NCBI GenBank assembly: GCA_013044365.1
Contig: JABEUP010000152.1
Location: forward strand, 1 to 21,376
Length of the DNA: 21,376 nt
Reading direction: 5' to 3'
Origin: Acidimicrobiaceae bacterium
GTDB lineage: Bacteria; Actinomycetota; Acidimicrobiia; Acidimicrobiales; Acidimicrobiaceae
The notes below the pieces were generated by a model. That model ran no database searches. It saw nothing but the letters and a program-made list of their open reading frames with translations, and was not told the origin of the DNA. Position numbers and translations under genes: made by a program. Numbering within the stretch: position 1 is the stretch's first letter; each line of letters opens with the position of its first letter. Shown here piece by piece: positions 8,176 to 15,460 of the stretch.

Positions 8176-9636
8176 TTAATACCCGCCCCTAATCCGAGAT
8201 AAAATCTCCGACACCTGGTTGTAGACCTCACGGTTGTGTGACATAAGAGTTTCGATTTTCTCAACTGAGTGCATAACTGTGGTGTGGTCTTTGTCCCCGA
8301 AAGCCTTGCCGATGGCAGGGTAACTCAAGTCTGTTAGTTCTCTCACGACATACATAGCCACCTGGCGAGCTACCACAAGAGGCCGTTTTCTGGAGACCCC
8401 CTTTAACTCATCGACGCCAAATCCAAAAGTGGAAGCGGTAGTTGAAAGAATTGATGAAACCGTGATTTCAGTTCCACGTTGGGAGGAGATGATATCAGCA
8501 AGCACGTCTTGAGCCATCGATATATCGATAGACGTCCCGTACAGGCGTGAAAACGCGCAAACCCTGGTTAGTGCCCCCTCTAACTCCCGAATATTATCCT
8601 TCACGCTTTCAGCAATGAATTCAAAAACGTCATTGGGAATGTTGAACCGGCTGCCTTCCGCTTTCTTTCTCAGTATTGCCAGTCTTGTCTCAATTTCTGG
8701 TGGCTGGACGTCTGTGATAAGACCTGATAAAAAGCGGCTCCTCAAGCGGTCTTCAAGAGTAGCGATTGATTTTGGAGGCCGATCAGAGGTTAGTACGATT
8801 TGTCTAGAGGCGCCGTATAGAGAGTTGAAAGTGTAAAAAAACTCTTCCTGCAGAGACTCGCGGTTTTCAATGAACTGAACATCATCAACCAGCAATATGT
8901 CGCACTCACGGTATCGTTTTTTGAACGATTGGGTGGCGTTATTTCTAATCGCATCTACGAATTCATTGAGGAAGGTCTCGGTGGAAACGTACCTGACATG
9001 CTTATCGGGATAGTTTTCACGGACGTAGTTGCCTATTGCGTGTAGAAGATGTGTCTTACCCAATCCGGCCGCTCCGTGAATGAAGAGAGGATTATAGGAT
9101 TTAGAGGGAGTTTCTGCAACAGACAGCGCCGCGGCGTGTGCAAACCTGTTAGATGCTCCAATAACAAAGGATTCAAACGAGTATCTTGGATCGAGCGGTG
9201 AAGATTCAGCCTGTTTTGGCCTCGGTCGCGTTGTTGTCTCTCTTTCGCCAATTCCGAAAAGAGAGTTGGATATTTGATGTTTTGCCGGTGAGACGAATGC
9301 CTCCTCTCTGGCTGGTTCAGCAAATGAATATTCTCTATAGGCCGGATAATCGTTTGGATTATTCGATAAAGTTATTTCGTTGTGGGTCTTTGGAATGGCT
9401 GAGATCTCGACAAGATAACTGTCCTCAGCCGCTGTTGTAAGTGAATCTTGAATAAGATCCATGAAACGATTTTGGATCCGCTCTTTCACTAACTGGCTTG
9501 GAGCATTCAGAACCAAGGTGTTGTTGTGCAACGACACCGGTTCGATTGCTTCAAACCAAGCCTTCCATGTCGATTCCGGAAGCTGTTGTTTGAGTGATTC
9601 CGTACAAGTTATCCACAGCCTTGATGCGTCGTTCAT
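8176..9636 (-). CDS. dnaA: Chromosomal replication initiator protein DnaA
   Basis: The AAA+ initiator that binds 9-mer boxes and melts the origin; 486 residues from the ATG at 9636. Domain I (about 1-80) has the DnaA-N pattern with W and E in STWKAWFEAIEP. Domain II is a short, low-conservation linker. Domain III has Walker A GAAGLGKT (about 188-195) and Walker B LLVDDVQF (about 248-255), and ends with an arginine-finger-like region around LEDRLRSRF. Domain IV has the box-recognition signature DHTTVMHSVEKI. The frame extends five codons upstream to a TTG at 9651, but the ATG gives the more usual N-terminus; the upstream GGGG is a poor ribosome site. A perfect DnaA box lies inside the coding start, suggesting autoregulation. 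Confidence 0.97.
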   Translation of the reverse strand: MNDASRLWITCTESLKQQLPESTWKAWFEAIEPVSLHNNTLVLNAPSQLVKERIQNRFMDLIQDSLTTAAEDSYLVEISAIPKTHNEITLSNNPNDYPAYREYSFAEPAREEAFVSPAKHQISNSLFGIGERETTTRPRPKQAESSPLDPRYSFESFVIGASNRFAHAAALSVAETPSKSYNPLFIHGAAGLGKTHLLHAIGNYVRENYPDKHVRYVSTETFLNEFVDAIRNNATQSFKKRYRECDILLVDDVQFIENRESLQEEFFYTFNSLYGASRQIVLTSDRPPKSIATLEDRLRSRFLSGLITDVQPPEIETRLAILRKKAEGSRFNIPNDVFEFIAESVKDNIRELEGALTRVCAFSRLYGTSIDISMAQDVLADIISSQRGTEITVSSILSTTASTFGFGVDELKGVSRKRPLVVARQVAMYVVRELTDLSYPAIGKAFGDKDHTTVMHSVEKIETLMSHNREVYNQVSEILSRIRGGY

Positions 9637-9705
9637 AGTTGAAAACCCCAAGGTGACAGTGAGTTATCCACATAGTTATCCATATCTGTGGAAAACTTAT
9701 CCATA
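9609..9705. promoter_or_regulatory. DnaA-box cluster over the dnaA start and upstream
   Basis: Five boxes lie within 97 nt. TTATCCACA is perfect at 9609-9617 (inside dnaA codons) and at 9664-9672. TTATCCATA, one mismatch, is at 9676-9684 and 9697-9705. TTTTCCACA on the minus strand is at 9687-9695. A further near-box TTATCCCCA is at 9851-9859. The cluster overlaps the region where the dnaA promoter and leader must lie, so it may serve initiation, autoregulation, or both. Confidence 0.85.
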
Positions 9706-10169
9706 GGTAAGCCAACTACTCGATATGAATAACAATATAGAAATTTCACGATATCCGAAAAGCCCCAAAACTGGTAATTAAATTCTAATGAAGTTGTCAT
9801 CGGTATTGTAACACCCGCCAAAACGTCCTTTTACCAGCAGTTATGGAAAGTTATCCCCAACTGGAACCTCTATCATAGACGCGAATTTAGCGTAAATAAA
9901 GGAATTTCCATATTGCTCAAATTTATTTATCTATGCGTTGTTGCGCATAGTTATTCTACGAATTGATAGGGGCAAGCCGCTAGCCACAAACCGGTAAATC
10001 GATAGGATTAGAGAAATTTCCGAATTGGTTTCATACCTGTAAAGAGGTTAACGTTTGGCCGAGTGTACGCTGGGAGCCGACTAGAATTTGGAAACTTGTA
10101 TTGCGAAGATCCGATAGAGCCGAAATTATATAGTCCATGGGCGTATCGGACCTGATGAGCGGAGCGTAA
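9637..10169. other. dnaA-rpmH divergent intergenic region
   Basis: A 533-nt stretch without a credible gene between divergent dnaA and rpmH; the open frames in it do not resemble proteins. It holds the upstream DnaA-box cluster (9664-9859), A/T-rich segments around 9720-9790 and 9890-9935, a 7-bp hairpin at 9931-9950, and the promoters for dnaA and for the rpmH operon. For rpmH, TTGCGA at 10101-10106 with ATTATA at 10125-10130 (18-nt spacer) is a weak candidate pair. I could not pick a convincing dnaA promoter. Confidence 0.7.
9931..9950. repeat. Hairpin in the dnaA-rpmH gap
   Basis: A perfect 7-bp stem CTATGCG/CGCATAG encloses the 6-nt loop TTGTTG, flanked by A/T-rich DNA on both sides. There is no T-run after the stem on either strand, so it does not look like an intrinsic terminator. 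It could be a protein-binding dyad or a structural element of the origin. Confidence 0.6.
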
Positions 10170-10304
10170 ATGAAGCGAACCTTCCAACCCAACAACAGAA
10201 GAAAAGCTAGGAAGCATGGCTTTAGACATCGAATGTCTACTAGAGCGGGTCGTGCCATTCTTAAGGCACGTCGCCTAAAGGGCCGAGTTCGACTGTCGGC
10301 ATAG
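10170..10304 (+). CDS. rpmH: 50S ribosomal protein L34
   Basis: A 44-residue, strongly basic protein starting MKRTFQPNNRRKARKHGF and ending VRLSA, with the family pattern KRTFQPN, then R-K-HGFR-RM-T-AGR and LKARR-KGR. L34 is a late-assembly protein of the large subunit. The start ATG has GGAG 5 nt upstream. It opens the rightward operon rpmH-rnpA-yidD-yidC, divergent from dnaA as in most bacteria. The stop overlaps the ribosome site (TAGGAG) of rnpA. Confidence 0.98.
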   Translation: MKRTFQPNNRRKARKHGFRHRMSTRAGRAILKARRLKGRVRLSA

Positions 10305-10312
10305 GAGTTCAA

Positions 10313-10681
10313 GTGACGAGATCGTGTACGGTCGTTGCACTCAGCTCTAAGAAGTCGTTTAGGAGACTCACCGAGACCGGAGATAGAGCTCGGTCAAGGA
10401 GTTTGAGCCTTGTTTATAGACTTGATGACAGCCTGGACACGATAAACGTTGCATATTCAGTCGGGAAAAAGGTTGGTAAGGCCGTTATTCGCAACAAGGT
10501 GAAAAGAAGGCTTCGTTCGCTGGTTCGTGAGCACTCCAATCAAATGCCTAATGGCGACTACCTGGTTATGGTTTCGCCGAAGGTGGTTGATCGGCGTTTT
10601 ACTGAACTTAGAGATGAGATGAGGGCGATTTTGCCCCTAGGGGCAGGGCGCGGTTATGGGGATGGTGAATTGGACGTATGA
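10313..10681 (+). CDS. rnpA: Ribonuclease P protein component
   Basis: The 122-residue protein subunit of RNase P, which assists the catalytic RNA in 5' maturation of tRNAs. The RNR motif RNKVKRRLR is at residues 60-68, preceded by VGKKVGKAV, as in the family. The start is GTG at 10313, 8 nt after the rpmH stop, with GGAG 5 nt upstream. The last codons overlap the yidD start as ATGA. The C-terminal extension after LPLGAG is Gly-rich and not conserved. Confidence 0.96.
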   Translation: MTRSCTVVALSSKKSFRRLTETGDRARSRSLSLVYRLDDSLDTINVAYSVGKKVGKAVIRNKVKRRLRSLVREHSNQMPNGDYLVMVSPKVVDRRFTELRDEMRAILPLGAGRGYGDGELDV

Positions 10682-10920
10682 GTTTGGCTACTTCACTAGC
10701 TAGGCGTGCCATTCGCATCTATCAGCTTTCCCGCGCCGGAAAGCCTTCGCCATGTCGGTATTTACCCAGCTGTTCGGAATTTGCTCTTGAGGCGTATGAA
10801 AAGCACGGCTTCTTCAAGGGGACCCTCCTTTCAGGTAAAAGAATTGGTCGTTGCAACCCGTTGGGAAGTTCTGGGGTCGATCCGGTGCCAGAAATTTTTA
10901 GTCTAAGGAAATCTAAATGA
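10678..10920 (+). CDS. yidD: Membrane protein insertion efficiency factor YidD
   Basis: An 80-residue protein with the YidD pattern CRYLPSCSEFALEAYEKHG followed by RIGRCNPLG and VDPVP. It is a peripheral membrane protein with an amphipathic N-terminus that helps YidC-dependent insertion. It overlaps rnpA by 4 nt at the start and yidC by 4 nt at the end (ATGA both times), so translation is probably coupled. The family's usual double Gly before VDPVP is here GSSG, a mild variation. Confidence 0.93.
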   Translation: MSLATSLARRAIRIYQLSRAGKPSPCRYLPSCSEFALEAYEKHGFFKGTLLSGKRIGRCNPLGSSGVDPVPEIFSLRKSK

Positions 10921-11942
10921 GTTCTATCGGTCAGATCTTGAACCCAATTTTCGAGGTTATTGCAGGTCTGCTGGCTTTTTACTATGGCATAGTTCACAAC
11001 TACGCCATAGCAATTGCAATGTTGACAGTTACAGTGATGATAGTTCTGGCACCTTTGACGATTAAAAGCACACGTTCGATGCTCGAAATGCAGAGAATAC
11101 AGCCAGAGATCAAAAAGATTCAGGCAAAATACAAGAATGATAAGATTGCGCAGCAAGAGGCAATTTCTCAGCTATTCAAAGAGAACAAGGTCTCCCCTGC
11201 TGGCGGATGTCTTCCGATGCTGGCGCAGTTTCCCTTGCTGTATGTTATGTACTCGGTGATCAGGGGACTTACCAACACGGTGGGTGCGCAGCATATTGCG
11301 TCTCCAAAGTACATAAGTCATACAACCCTTTTGTACCAGAACCTGATTGCTTCTCATGGCCAAATGCAGTCACTCGGGATTAATCTTACAGAGACTGCAA
11401 CTAAGGTTCACGGCTTTACTAATGCGCTCCCCTATTATCTGGTTATTGTTGTTGCTGTAGTTTTGCAATATTTGCAGATGGCGCAGATAACAAGCAAGAA
11501 CCCTCAGGCAGCTGCGGCAAATCCGCAGGCGCAGATGCTTCAGAAGTACACGCCGATTATCTTTGCGGTAATTTATATTTCAATACCTGCTGGTGTGAAC
11601 ATATATTTCATTGTCTCCAGCCTGTTTAGAATTGGTCAGCAGGAGTTAATGTACCGACATGACCCGGTTCTCAAAAAGCATGCCCAGGCTAACGCTGAGG
11701 CTCGTTTGGCTGGAACCGATACCATTGATCACATAAAGCCCAAGAAAAGTTCTTTGAAGTCGCTTTTCTCGTCACTCCAAGGTTCCAATATGAGGAGTAG
11801 AACTAAGCCTCAGGGGAATCCTGGCATAACGGACCGTAATTCCAGTAATAATGGTAATAATAAACCCAACAGCAATGGGCAGAAGCGTTCTGGGCAGGCA
11901 AGACCACGTGGTCAGGGTAAGAATAATAAACGAAGTCGTTAG
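10917..11942 (+). CDS. yidC: Membrane protein insertase YidC/Oxa1
   Basis: Inserts and folds inner-membrane proteins with or without SecYEG. The 341 residues match the short Gram-positive/actinobacterial type, lacking the large periplasmic domain. A first hydrophobic segment at about 26-46 is followed by the charged segment TIKSTRSMLEMQRIQPEIKK (cytoplasmic hairpin). Then come CLPMLAQFPLLYVMYSVIRG, a segment near LPYYLVIVVAVVLQYLQM, and a last pair around TPIIFAVIYISIPAGVNIYF. The C-terminal 60 residues are Asn/Gly-rich and end strongly basic (GKNNKRSR), which suits ribosome contact. The start is coupled to yidD by ATGA. Confidence 0.96.
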   Translation: MSSIGQILNPIFEVIAGLLAFYYGIVHNYAIAIAMLTVTVMIVLAPLTIKSTRSMLEMQRIQPEIKKIQAKYKNDKIAQQEAISQLFKENKVSPAGGCLPMLAQFPLLYVMYSVIRGLTNTVGAQHIASPKYISHTTLLYQNLIASHGQMQSLGINLTETATKVHGFTNALPYYLVIVVAVVLQYLQMAQITSKNPQAAAANPQAQMLQKYTPIIFAVIYISIPAGVNIYFIVSSLFRIGQQELMYRHDPVLKKHAQANAEARLAGTDTIDHIKPKKSSLKSLFSSLQGSNMRSRTKPQGNPGITDRNSSNNGNNKPNSNGQKRSGQARPRGQGKNNKRSR

Positions 11943-11996
11943 AGCCACACTGGTGTTTGTTAGAAGTTAAAATCATTTGTATAGACAGGTTTAGTT

Positions 11997-12932
11997 ATGG
12001 AATGGGTTGAGACGACAGGAAAAACTGTCGAAGAGGCGAAAGAGATGGCCCTCGATATTTTAGGAGTGGACCATATTGACGCAGAGTTCGAGATATTGGA
12101 AGAGCCAAAATCAGGATTTCTTGGAATCAGCAAGAAACTTGCCCGCGTAAAGGCCAGGGTGAAACCAACAGCACCACGATCTAAGGACACCAGAAGGCCT
12201 CGAAAGCGAAAGGTTCGTGAGGAGTCCGAGAGGCAAAAGGTGCCAGCTGCGCCTAAGTCTCAAGGTACTCCTGTTGAGGAGGCGCCGAAGGATAGTACTA
12301 GGAGCAGCGAGCCCACTAACGGTCGCACTGGCAGCAGATCTGGTGTCAGGAATGCTAATAGGAGTCCAAAAAAGAGTTTAAGTGAGACTAATGAGGGGAA
12401 AGAACCTGAAATGGAATCAGAATCAATGTCGCTAGCAGAGCAGGCAACGGTTGCGCAGAGCTTTCTCGCAGGGATCTTGAATGAGATTGGTTTAGAGGGT
12501 ACAGTTGCAGTCGAGGGAATCGACGGAGAGACGATTAACATCTCCGTAACCGGAACTGAGCTCGGACTTCTTATTGGTCCTCGGGGAACTGTGTTGTCGG
12601 CAGTTCAGGATATGACAAGAACTGTTGTTCAGAGAAATTCTGGTGGGCGATCTGGTCGAATTGTGGTAGATATTGATGGATACCGCGAGAAAAGGCGCGC
12701 AGCTCTGGAGGCATTTGCCATCAAGTTGGCGGAGGAAGTCCGTACGACTGGCGTGGTTAAGGTGTTCGAAGCCATGAGTTCGTCTGATCGAAAGATTGTA
12801 CATGACATTGTGGGTGAAATGTCGGGAGTCAAAACTCGTTCAGAGGGATACGAGCCACGGCGATATGTGGTTGTCGAGCCGGCTACGGAAGAAGTATCCG
12901 AGCAGACCTCCGAGGAAGCACAGGTAGAGTAA
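11997..12932 (+). CDS. khpB: RNA-binding protein KhpB/Jag (Jag-N, KH, R3H)
   Basis: A 311-residue RNA-binding protein of the Jag/SpoIIIJ-associated family, usually next to yidC. The Jag-N domain is at about 1-53, ending in the characteristic KSGFLGISKKLARVKARV. A charged, low-complexity Ser/Arg/Glu linker spans about 55-145. The KH domain carries the GxxG-type turn IGPRG (about residues 192-196). The R3H domain has SSSDRKIVHDIV with R and H spaced by three residues, then TRSEGYEPRRYVVV. KhpB pairs with KhpA and is linked to cell elongation and division. The 54-nt gap after yidC has no clear terminator. The product ends very acidic. Confidence 0.95.
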   Translation: MEWVETTGKTVEEAKEMALDILGVDHIDAEFEILEEPKSGFLGISKKLARVKARVKPTAPRSKDTRRPRKRKVREESERQKVPAAPKSQGTPVEEAPKDSTRSSEPTNGRTGSRSGVRNANRSPKKSLSETNEGKEPEMESESMSLAEQATVAQSFLAGILNEIGLEGTVAVEGIDGETINISVTGTELGLLIGPRGTVLSAVQDMTRTVVQRNSGGRSGRIVVDIDGYREKRRAALEAFAIKLAEEVRTTGVVKVFEAMSSSDRKIVHDIVGEMSGVKTRSEGYEPRRYVVVEPATEEVSEQTSEEAQVE

Positions 12933-12934
12933 CA

Positions 12935-13576
12935 TTGCGTGGCCTCTCTTTTGAGCAGCGTAAATGGCTATTAAGAGCTCAGGAGATTGGATTCATAGGT
13001 CCGAAACCGGTCGAATCAGTTTATGAGCATGCTCTTGGATTTGCCGAATGTATAGATGAATTGCTGAGGACGGGACAACTCCCGTCCTCTTTCATTGCGG
13101 CGGACCTAGGTTCCGGTGCAGGGGTCCCCGGACTCCTGTTGGCAGAGTGGTTCCCAGACTCAAGCTTTCTTTTGATAGACTCTATGAGAAAGAGATACCT
13201 GTTTTTAGAGGATATGACCTCCTATCTGGGTTTGGGTTCAAGAGTACAGGTATTCCCCGGAAGAAGTGAGGAGTGCGCGCATCTCCCGGAGTTCAGGTTG
13301 GGATTTGATTTAGTGACAGCCAGGGGATTTGCGTTGCCATCGGCTACTGCTGAGAATGCCAGCGGACTTTTGAGTGATAAAGGCATCTTGTTGGTATCTG
13401 AGCCGCCGAACACTTCTTCGCGACGATGGTCAGTTGAAGGACTTGATCGTTTCGGGTTTTCCCCTCCGACATTTGTTAGATTCAAATTTTCTTATTGTTG
13501 GATGGTTAAAGATCATTCCGAACGTGGTAAATTTCCTCGAGGTACTGGTATACCAGAGAAGTTCCCATTGTTTTAG
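12935..13576 (+). CDS. rsmG: 16S rRNA (guanine-527-N7)-methyltransferase RsmG (GidB)
   Basis: A SAM-dependent methyltransferase for G527 of 16S rRNA; its loss gives low-level streptomycin resistance in other bacteria. The SAM site is ADLGSGAGVPGLLLA (about 56-70), followed by an acidic end of strand 2 (LLIDSMRKRYLFL) and the later DLVTARGFA. At 213 residues it is normal in length, but the family segment before the SAM site (usually VEHVLDSL-like) reads VYEHALGFAEC, so it is divergent. The start is TTG at 12935, 2 nt after the khpB stop; no better in-frame start exists nearby and the ribosome site is weak. Placement between jag and parA supports the call. The stop codon lies inside the first parS palindrome. 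Confidence 0.88.
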   Translation: MRGLSFEQRKWLLRAQEIGFIGPKPVESVYEHALGFAECIDELLRTGQLPSSFIAADLGSGAGVPGLLLAEWFPDSSFLLIDSMRKRYLFLEDMTSYLGLGSRVQVFPGRSEECAHLPEFRLGFDLVTARGFALPSATAENASGLLSDKGILLVSEPPNTSSRRWSVEGLDRFGFSPPTFVRFKFSYCWMVKDHSERGKFPRGTGIPEKFPLF

Positions 13577-13599
13577 ATTGTTTCACGTGGAACAATCTA
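13574..13599. promoter_or_regulatory. parS site 1 in an extended 26-bp palindrome
   Basis: The core at 13579-13594 is TGTTTCACGTGGAACA, one base from the consensus parS recognised by ParB. The flanks TAGATTG and CAATCTA extend the dyad to 26 bp, with only one mismatched pair next to CACGTG. The palindrome begins on the TAG stop of rsmG. It lies 119 nt before parA. Confidence 0.95.
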
Positions 13600-13613
13600 A
13601 ACGAGGTGCTTTT

Positions 13614-13633
13614 GATGTTCCACGTGAAACATC
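13614..13633. promoter_or_regulatory. parS site 2
   Basis: The core at 13616-13631 is TGTTCCACGTGAAACA, the exact reverse complement of the parS 1 core. Flanking GA/TC extend the dyad to 20 bp. The centres of the two sites are 37 bp apart, in a 136-nt gap between rsmG and parA. ParB is expected to load and spread as a CTP clamp from here. Confidence 0.95.
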
Positions 13634-13701
13634 CATAAGGTGTTGGAGAGGTCGAAGCAGACGTTACCGGTAGTGGACTAAGTCATCTTAGCGCGGACGG
13701 G

Positions 13702-13706
13702 AAGGA
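13702..13706 (+). promoter_or_regulatory. Ribosome binding site fixing the TTG start of parA
   Basis: AAGGA within GGGAAGGAAG stands 6 nt before the TTG at 13713. No in-frame ATG exists near the start of the ParA homology, so the TTG start is well supported. Confidence 0.75.
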
Positions 13707-13712
13707 AGTAAA

Positions 13713-14492
13713 TTGTCAGAAGTGAGAAATGATGTGCGAGTTATTGCGATTGCCAATCAAAAAGGTGGGGTTGGCAAGACAACTACGGCAGTCAATTTGG
13801 CAGCTGCACTGGCGGAGCTGGGCAAAAGAATCTTGGTGATCGATCTTGATCCGCAGGGTAATGCGGGAACTGGAATGGGTATTGACGCCCGGTCCCTTGA
13901 TCACACCATTTACGACGTCCTTATGAAAGACATACCAATCGAGGATGCAATCGAGCCTACAGCGGTGAAGAACCTGTTTGCCTGTACATCTACAATCGAC
14001 CTGGCAGGAGCCGAAATCGAACTCGTATCTACCTTCTCACGCGAGCTCCGGTTACGCAAGGCATTGGAGCCAGTGCTGGAGGACTATGATTTCATTTTTA
14101 TCGACTGTCCCCCATCTCTGGGACTTCTCACGATTAATGCTTTGTGTGCGGCAACGGAGGTGATGGTTCCAATCCAGTGCGAATACTATGCCCTGGAAGG
14201 ACTGAGCCAATTATTTAGAAACGTAAAATTGGTGCAAAACAGTTTGAATGCTTCGCTAGATATTTCCACCGTTGTATTGACGATGTATGATGCGCGGACA
14301 AAGCTCGCTGAGCAGGTTGTTGATGATGTTAGGAAATTTTATGGGGATAAGGTATGCAAGAACGTAATTCCGCGTGCGGTCAGAATCTCTGAAGCTCCAT
14401 CTTTCGGGCAGCCGATCACGGTATTTGATCCGACTTCTCGGGGTGCAATTGCATACAGAGAATTAGCCAAGGAGGTTTTGAATGTCGCGTAA
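13713..14492 (+). CDS. parA: Chromosome partitioning ATPase ParA (Soj)
   Basis: A deviant-Walker-A ATPase that moves ParB-parS complexes over the nucleoid. The 259 residues are typical of the chromosomal type with no N-terminal regulatory domain. The P-loop is KGGVGKTT at 17-24, carrying the signature lysine K17. The strand LVIDLDPQGNAGTG (switch I) follows, and the Walker B-like FIFIDCPPSLGLLT is typical of Soj. The start is TTG at 13713 with AAGGA 6 nt upstream. It overlaps parB by 11 nt, and parS sites lie just upstream. Confidence 0.97.
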   Translation: MSEVRNDVRVIAIANQKGGVGKTTTAVNLAAALAELGKRILVIDLDPQGNAGTGMGIDARSLDHTIYDVLMKDIPIEDAIEPTAVKNLFACTSTIDLAGAEIELVSTFSRELRLRKALEPVLEDYDFIFIDCPPSLGLLTINALCAATEVMVPIQCEYYALEGLSQLFRNVKLVQNSLNASLDISTVVLTMYDARTKLAEQVVDDVRKFYGDKVCKNVIPRAVRISEAPSFGQPITVFDPTSRGAIAYRELAKEVLNVA

Positions 14493-15402
14493 GGGTGGCC
14501 TCGGAAGGGGTCTTGGCTCGCTGCTACCAATTGGTGAGCGGGGAGAGGATAGCTCAGTCTATCGGGAACTGCCTCTGACTTCGATATCTCCGAACTTAAA
14601 TCAGCCCAGAAAGGCATTTGATGAGGAAAGTCTGAACTCTTTGTCGGCATCAATTGCTGCAATCGGTGTGTTGCAACCGATTTTGGTCAGAGTTGTTTCA
14701 GATAACAGCTACGAGATAATCGCAGGTGAGAGGCGATTTCGGGCTGCCAAGCGTGCTGGATTGGACAGGATACCAGCCCTGGTTCAAAGTACCGATGAGC
14801 TCGGCTCCTTAGAGCGGGCAGTGGTTGAGAATTTGCATAGGCAGGATTTGAATCCACTTGAGGAGGCATCAGCATACCAGCAGCTAATTGAGGATTTCGG
14901 CCTTACTCATGAAACGCTTGCCCTGCGCATGGGGAAGTCACGTGTTTCCATAACTAATTCGCTGAGAATCCTGCAACTACCACCAAGTATTCTTGGTATG
15001 ATCGCCCAGGGGCTAATTTCGGCTGGTCATGCTAGGGCGCTTCTTGGTTCGCCAGACAGAATTTACCAGGAGAAACTTGCGCGCAGGATTGTAGATGAGG
15101 GCCTCTCGGTAAGGTTGGTTGAGGAGGAGATCAGGAAGGAACGCGAGTCGATTACTGAAGCTGCATCGGCAGATGGAGCCCAGGGTCGCCGAAAGGTTGA
15201 CCGAGCGTCTTCGTTAAAGCCCGCAGTGGTGTTAGAGCTTGAAGAGATTCTTGAGGATTTGTTTTCCACCCGGGTTAAGGTTGACTTTCTCTCAGCAGAT
15301 CCTGCGATGCAGAGGGGTAAAGTTGTTATCGAATTTGCAAGTCTTGAGGATCTTGAGCGGATCTATAAGGTTATTATGGCGGATACCCTCGAGCAAGAGT
15401 AA
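14482..15402 (+). CDS. parB: Chromosome partitioning protein ParB (Spo0J)
   Basis: A CTP-dependent DNA clamp that binds parS and spreads. The 306 residues have the usual order. An N-terminal ParA-activating basic motif KGGLGRGLGSLLP (4-16) comes first. The N-domain has the CTP-binding segment GERRFR (82-87) and ENLHRQDLNP (116-125). A central helix-turn-helix around LALRMGKSRVSITNSLRIL reads parS. A C-terminal dimerisation domain follows. The start ATG at 14482 has a near-perfect AAGGAGG 6 nt upstream, inside the end of parA, so both are one transcription unit. The gene stops 58 nt before the convergent cwlM-like gene. Confidence 0.97.
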   Translation: MSRKGGLGRGLGSLLPIGERGEDSSVYRELPLTSISPNLNQPRKAFDEESLNSLSASIAAIGVLQPILVRVVSDNSYEIIAGERRFRAAKRAGLDRIPALVQSTDELGSLERAVVENLHRQDLNPLEEASAYQQLIEDFGLTHETLALRMGKSRVSITNSLRILQLPPSILGMIAQGLISAGHARALLGSPDRIYQEKLARRIVDEGLSVRLVEEEIRKERESITEAASADGAQGRRKVDRASSLKPAVVLELEEILEDLFSTRVKVDFLSADPAMQRGKVVIEFASLEDLERIYKVIMADTLEQE

Positions 15403-15436
15403 AGGCTGAGGTTAATTGTTTAGTTAATGCACAGGG

Positions 15437-15457
15437 TGTGGATAACGTTGTGGATTA
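15437..15457 (-). promoter_or_regulatory. Paired DnaA-box-like sites in the parB/cwlM convergent gap
   Basis: A perfect TTATCCACA box on the minus strand lies at 15437-15445. A second site with one mismatch (TAATCCACA) lies in the same orientation at 15449-15457, with starts 12 bp apart. The pair sits in a 58-nt gap between convergent genes, about 5.7 kb from the main origin boxes. No promoter or start is here for it to regulate. Confidence 0.6.
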
Positions 15458-15460
15458 AGC

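Noticed and set aside
10008..10312. Leftward open frames across the rpmH region
   Set aside because: They lie antisense to rpmH and its leader and show no recognisable protein features; rpmH is certain on the other strand.
11903..11914. CACGTG palindrome GACCACGTGGTC in the 3' end of yidC, considered as a third parS
   Set aside because: It lacks the TGTTTC/GAAACA flanks required for parS and lies in the basic-tail coding sequence, so it is a chance palindrome.
15256..15264. TTTTCCACC inside parB, considered as part of the distal DnaA-box pair
   Set aside because: It has a mismatch in the critical last base, lies in coding sequence and is about 180 nt from the pair.
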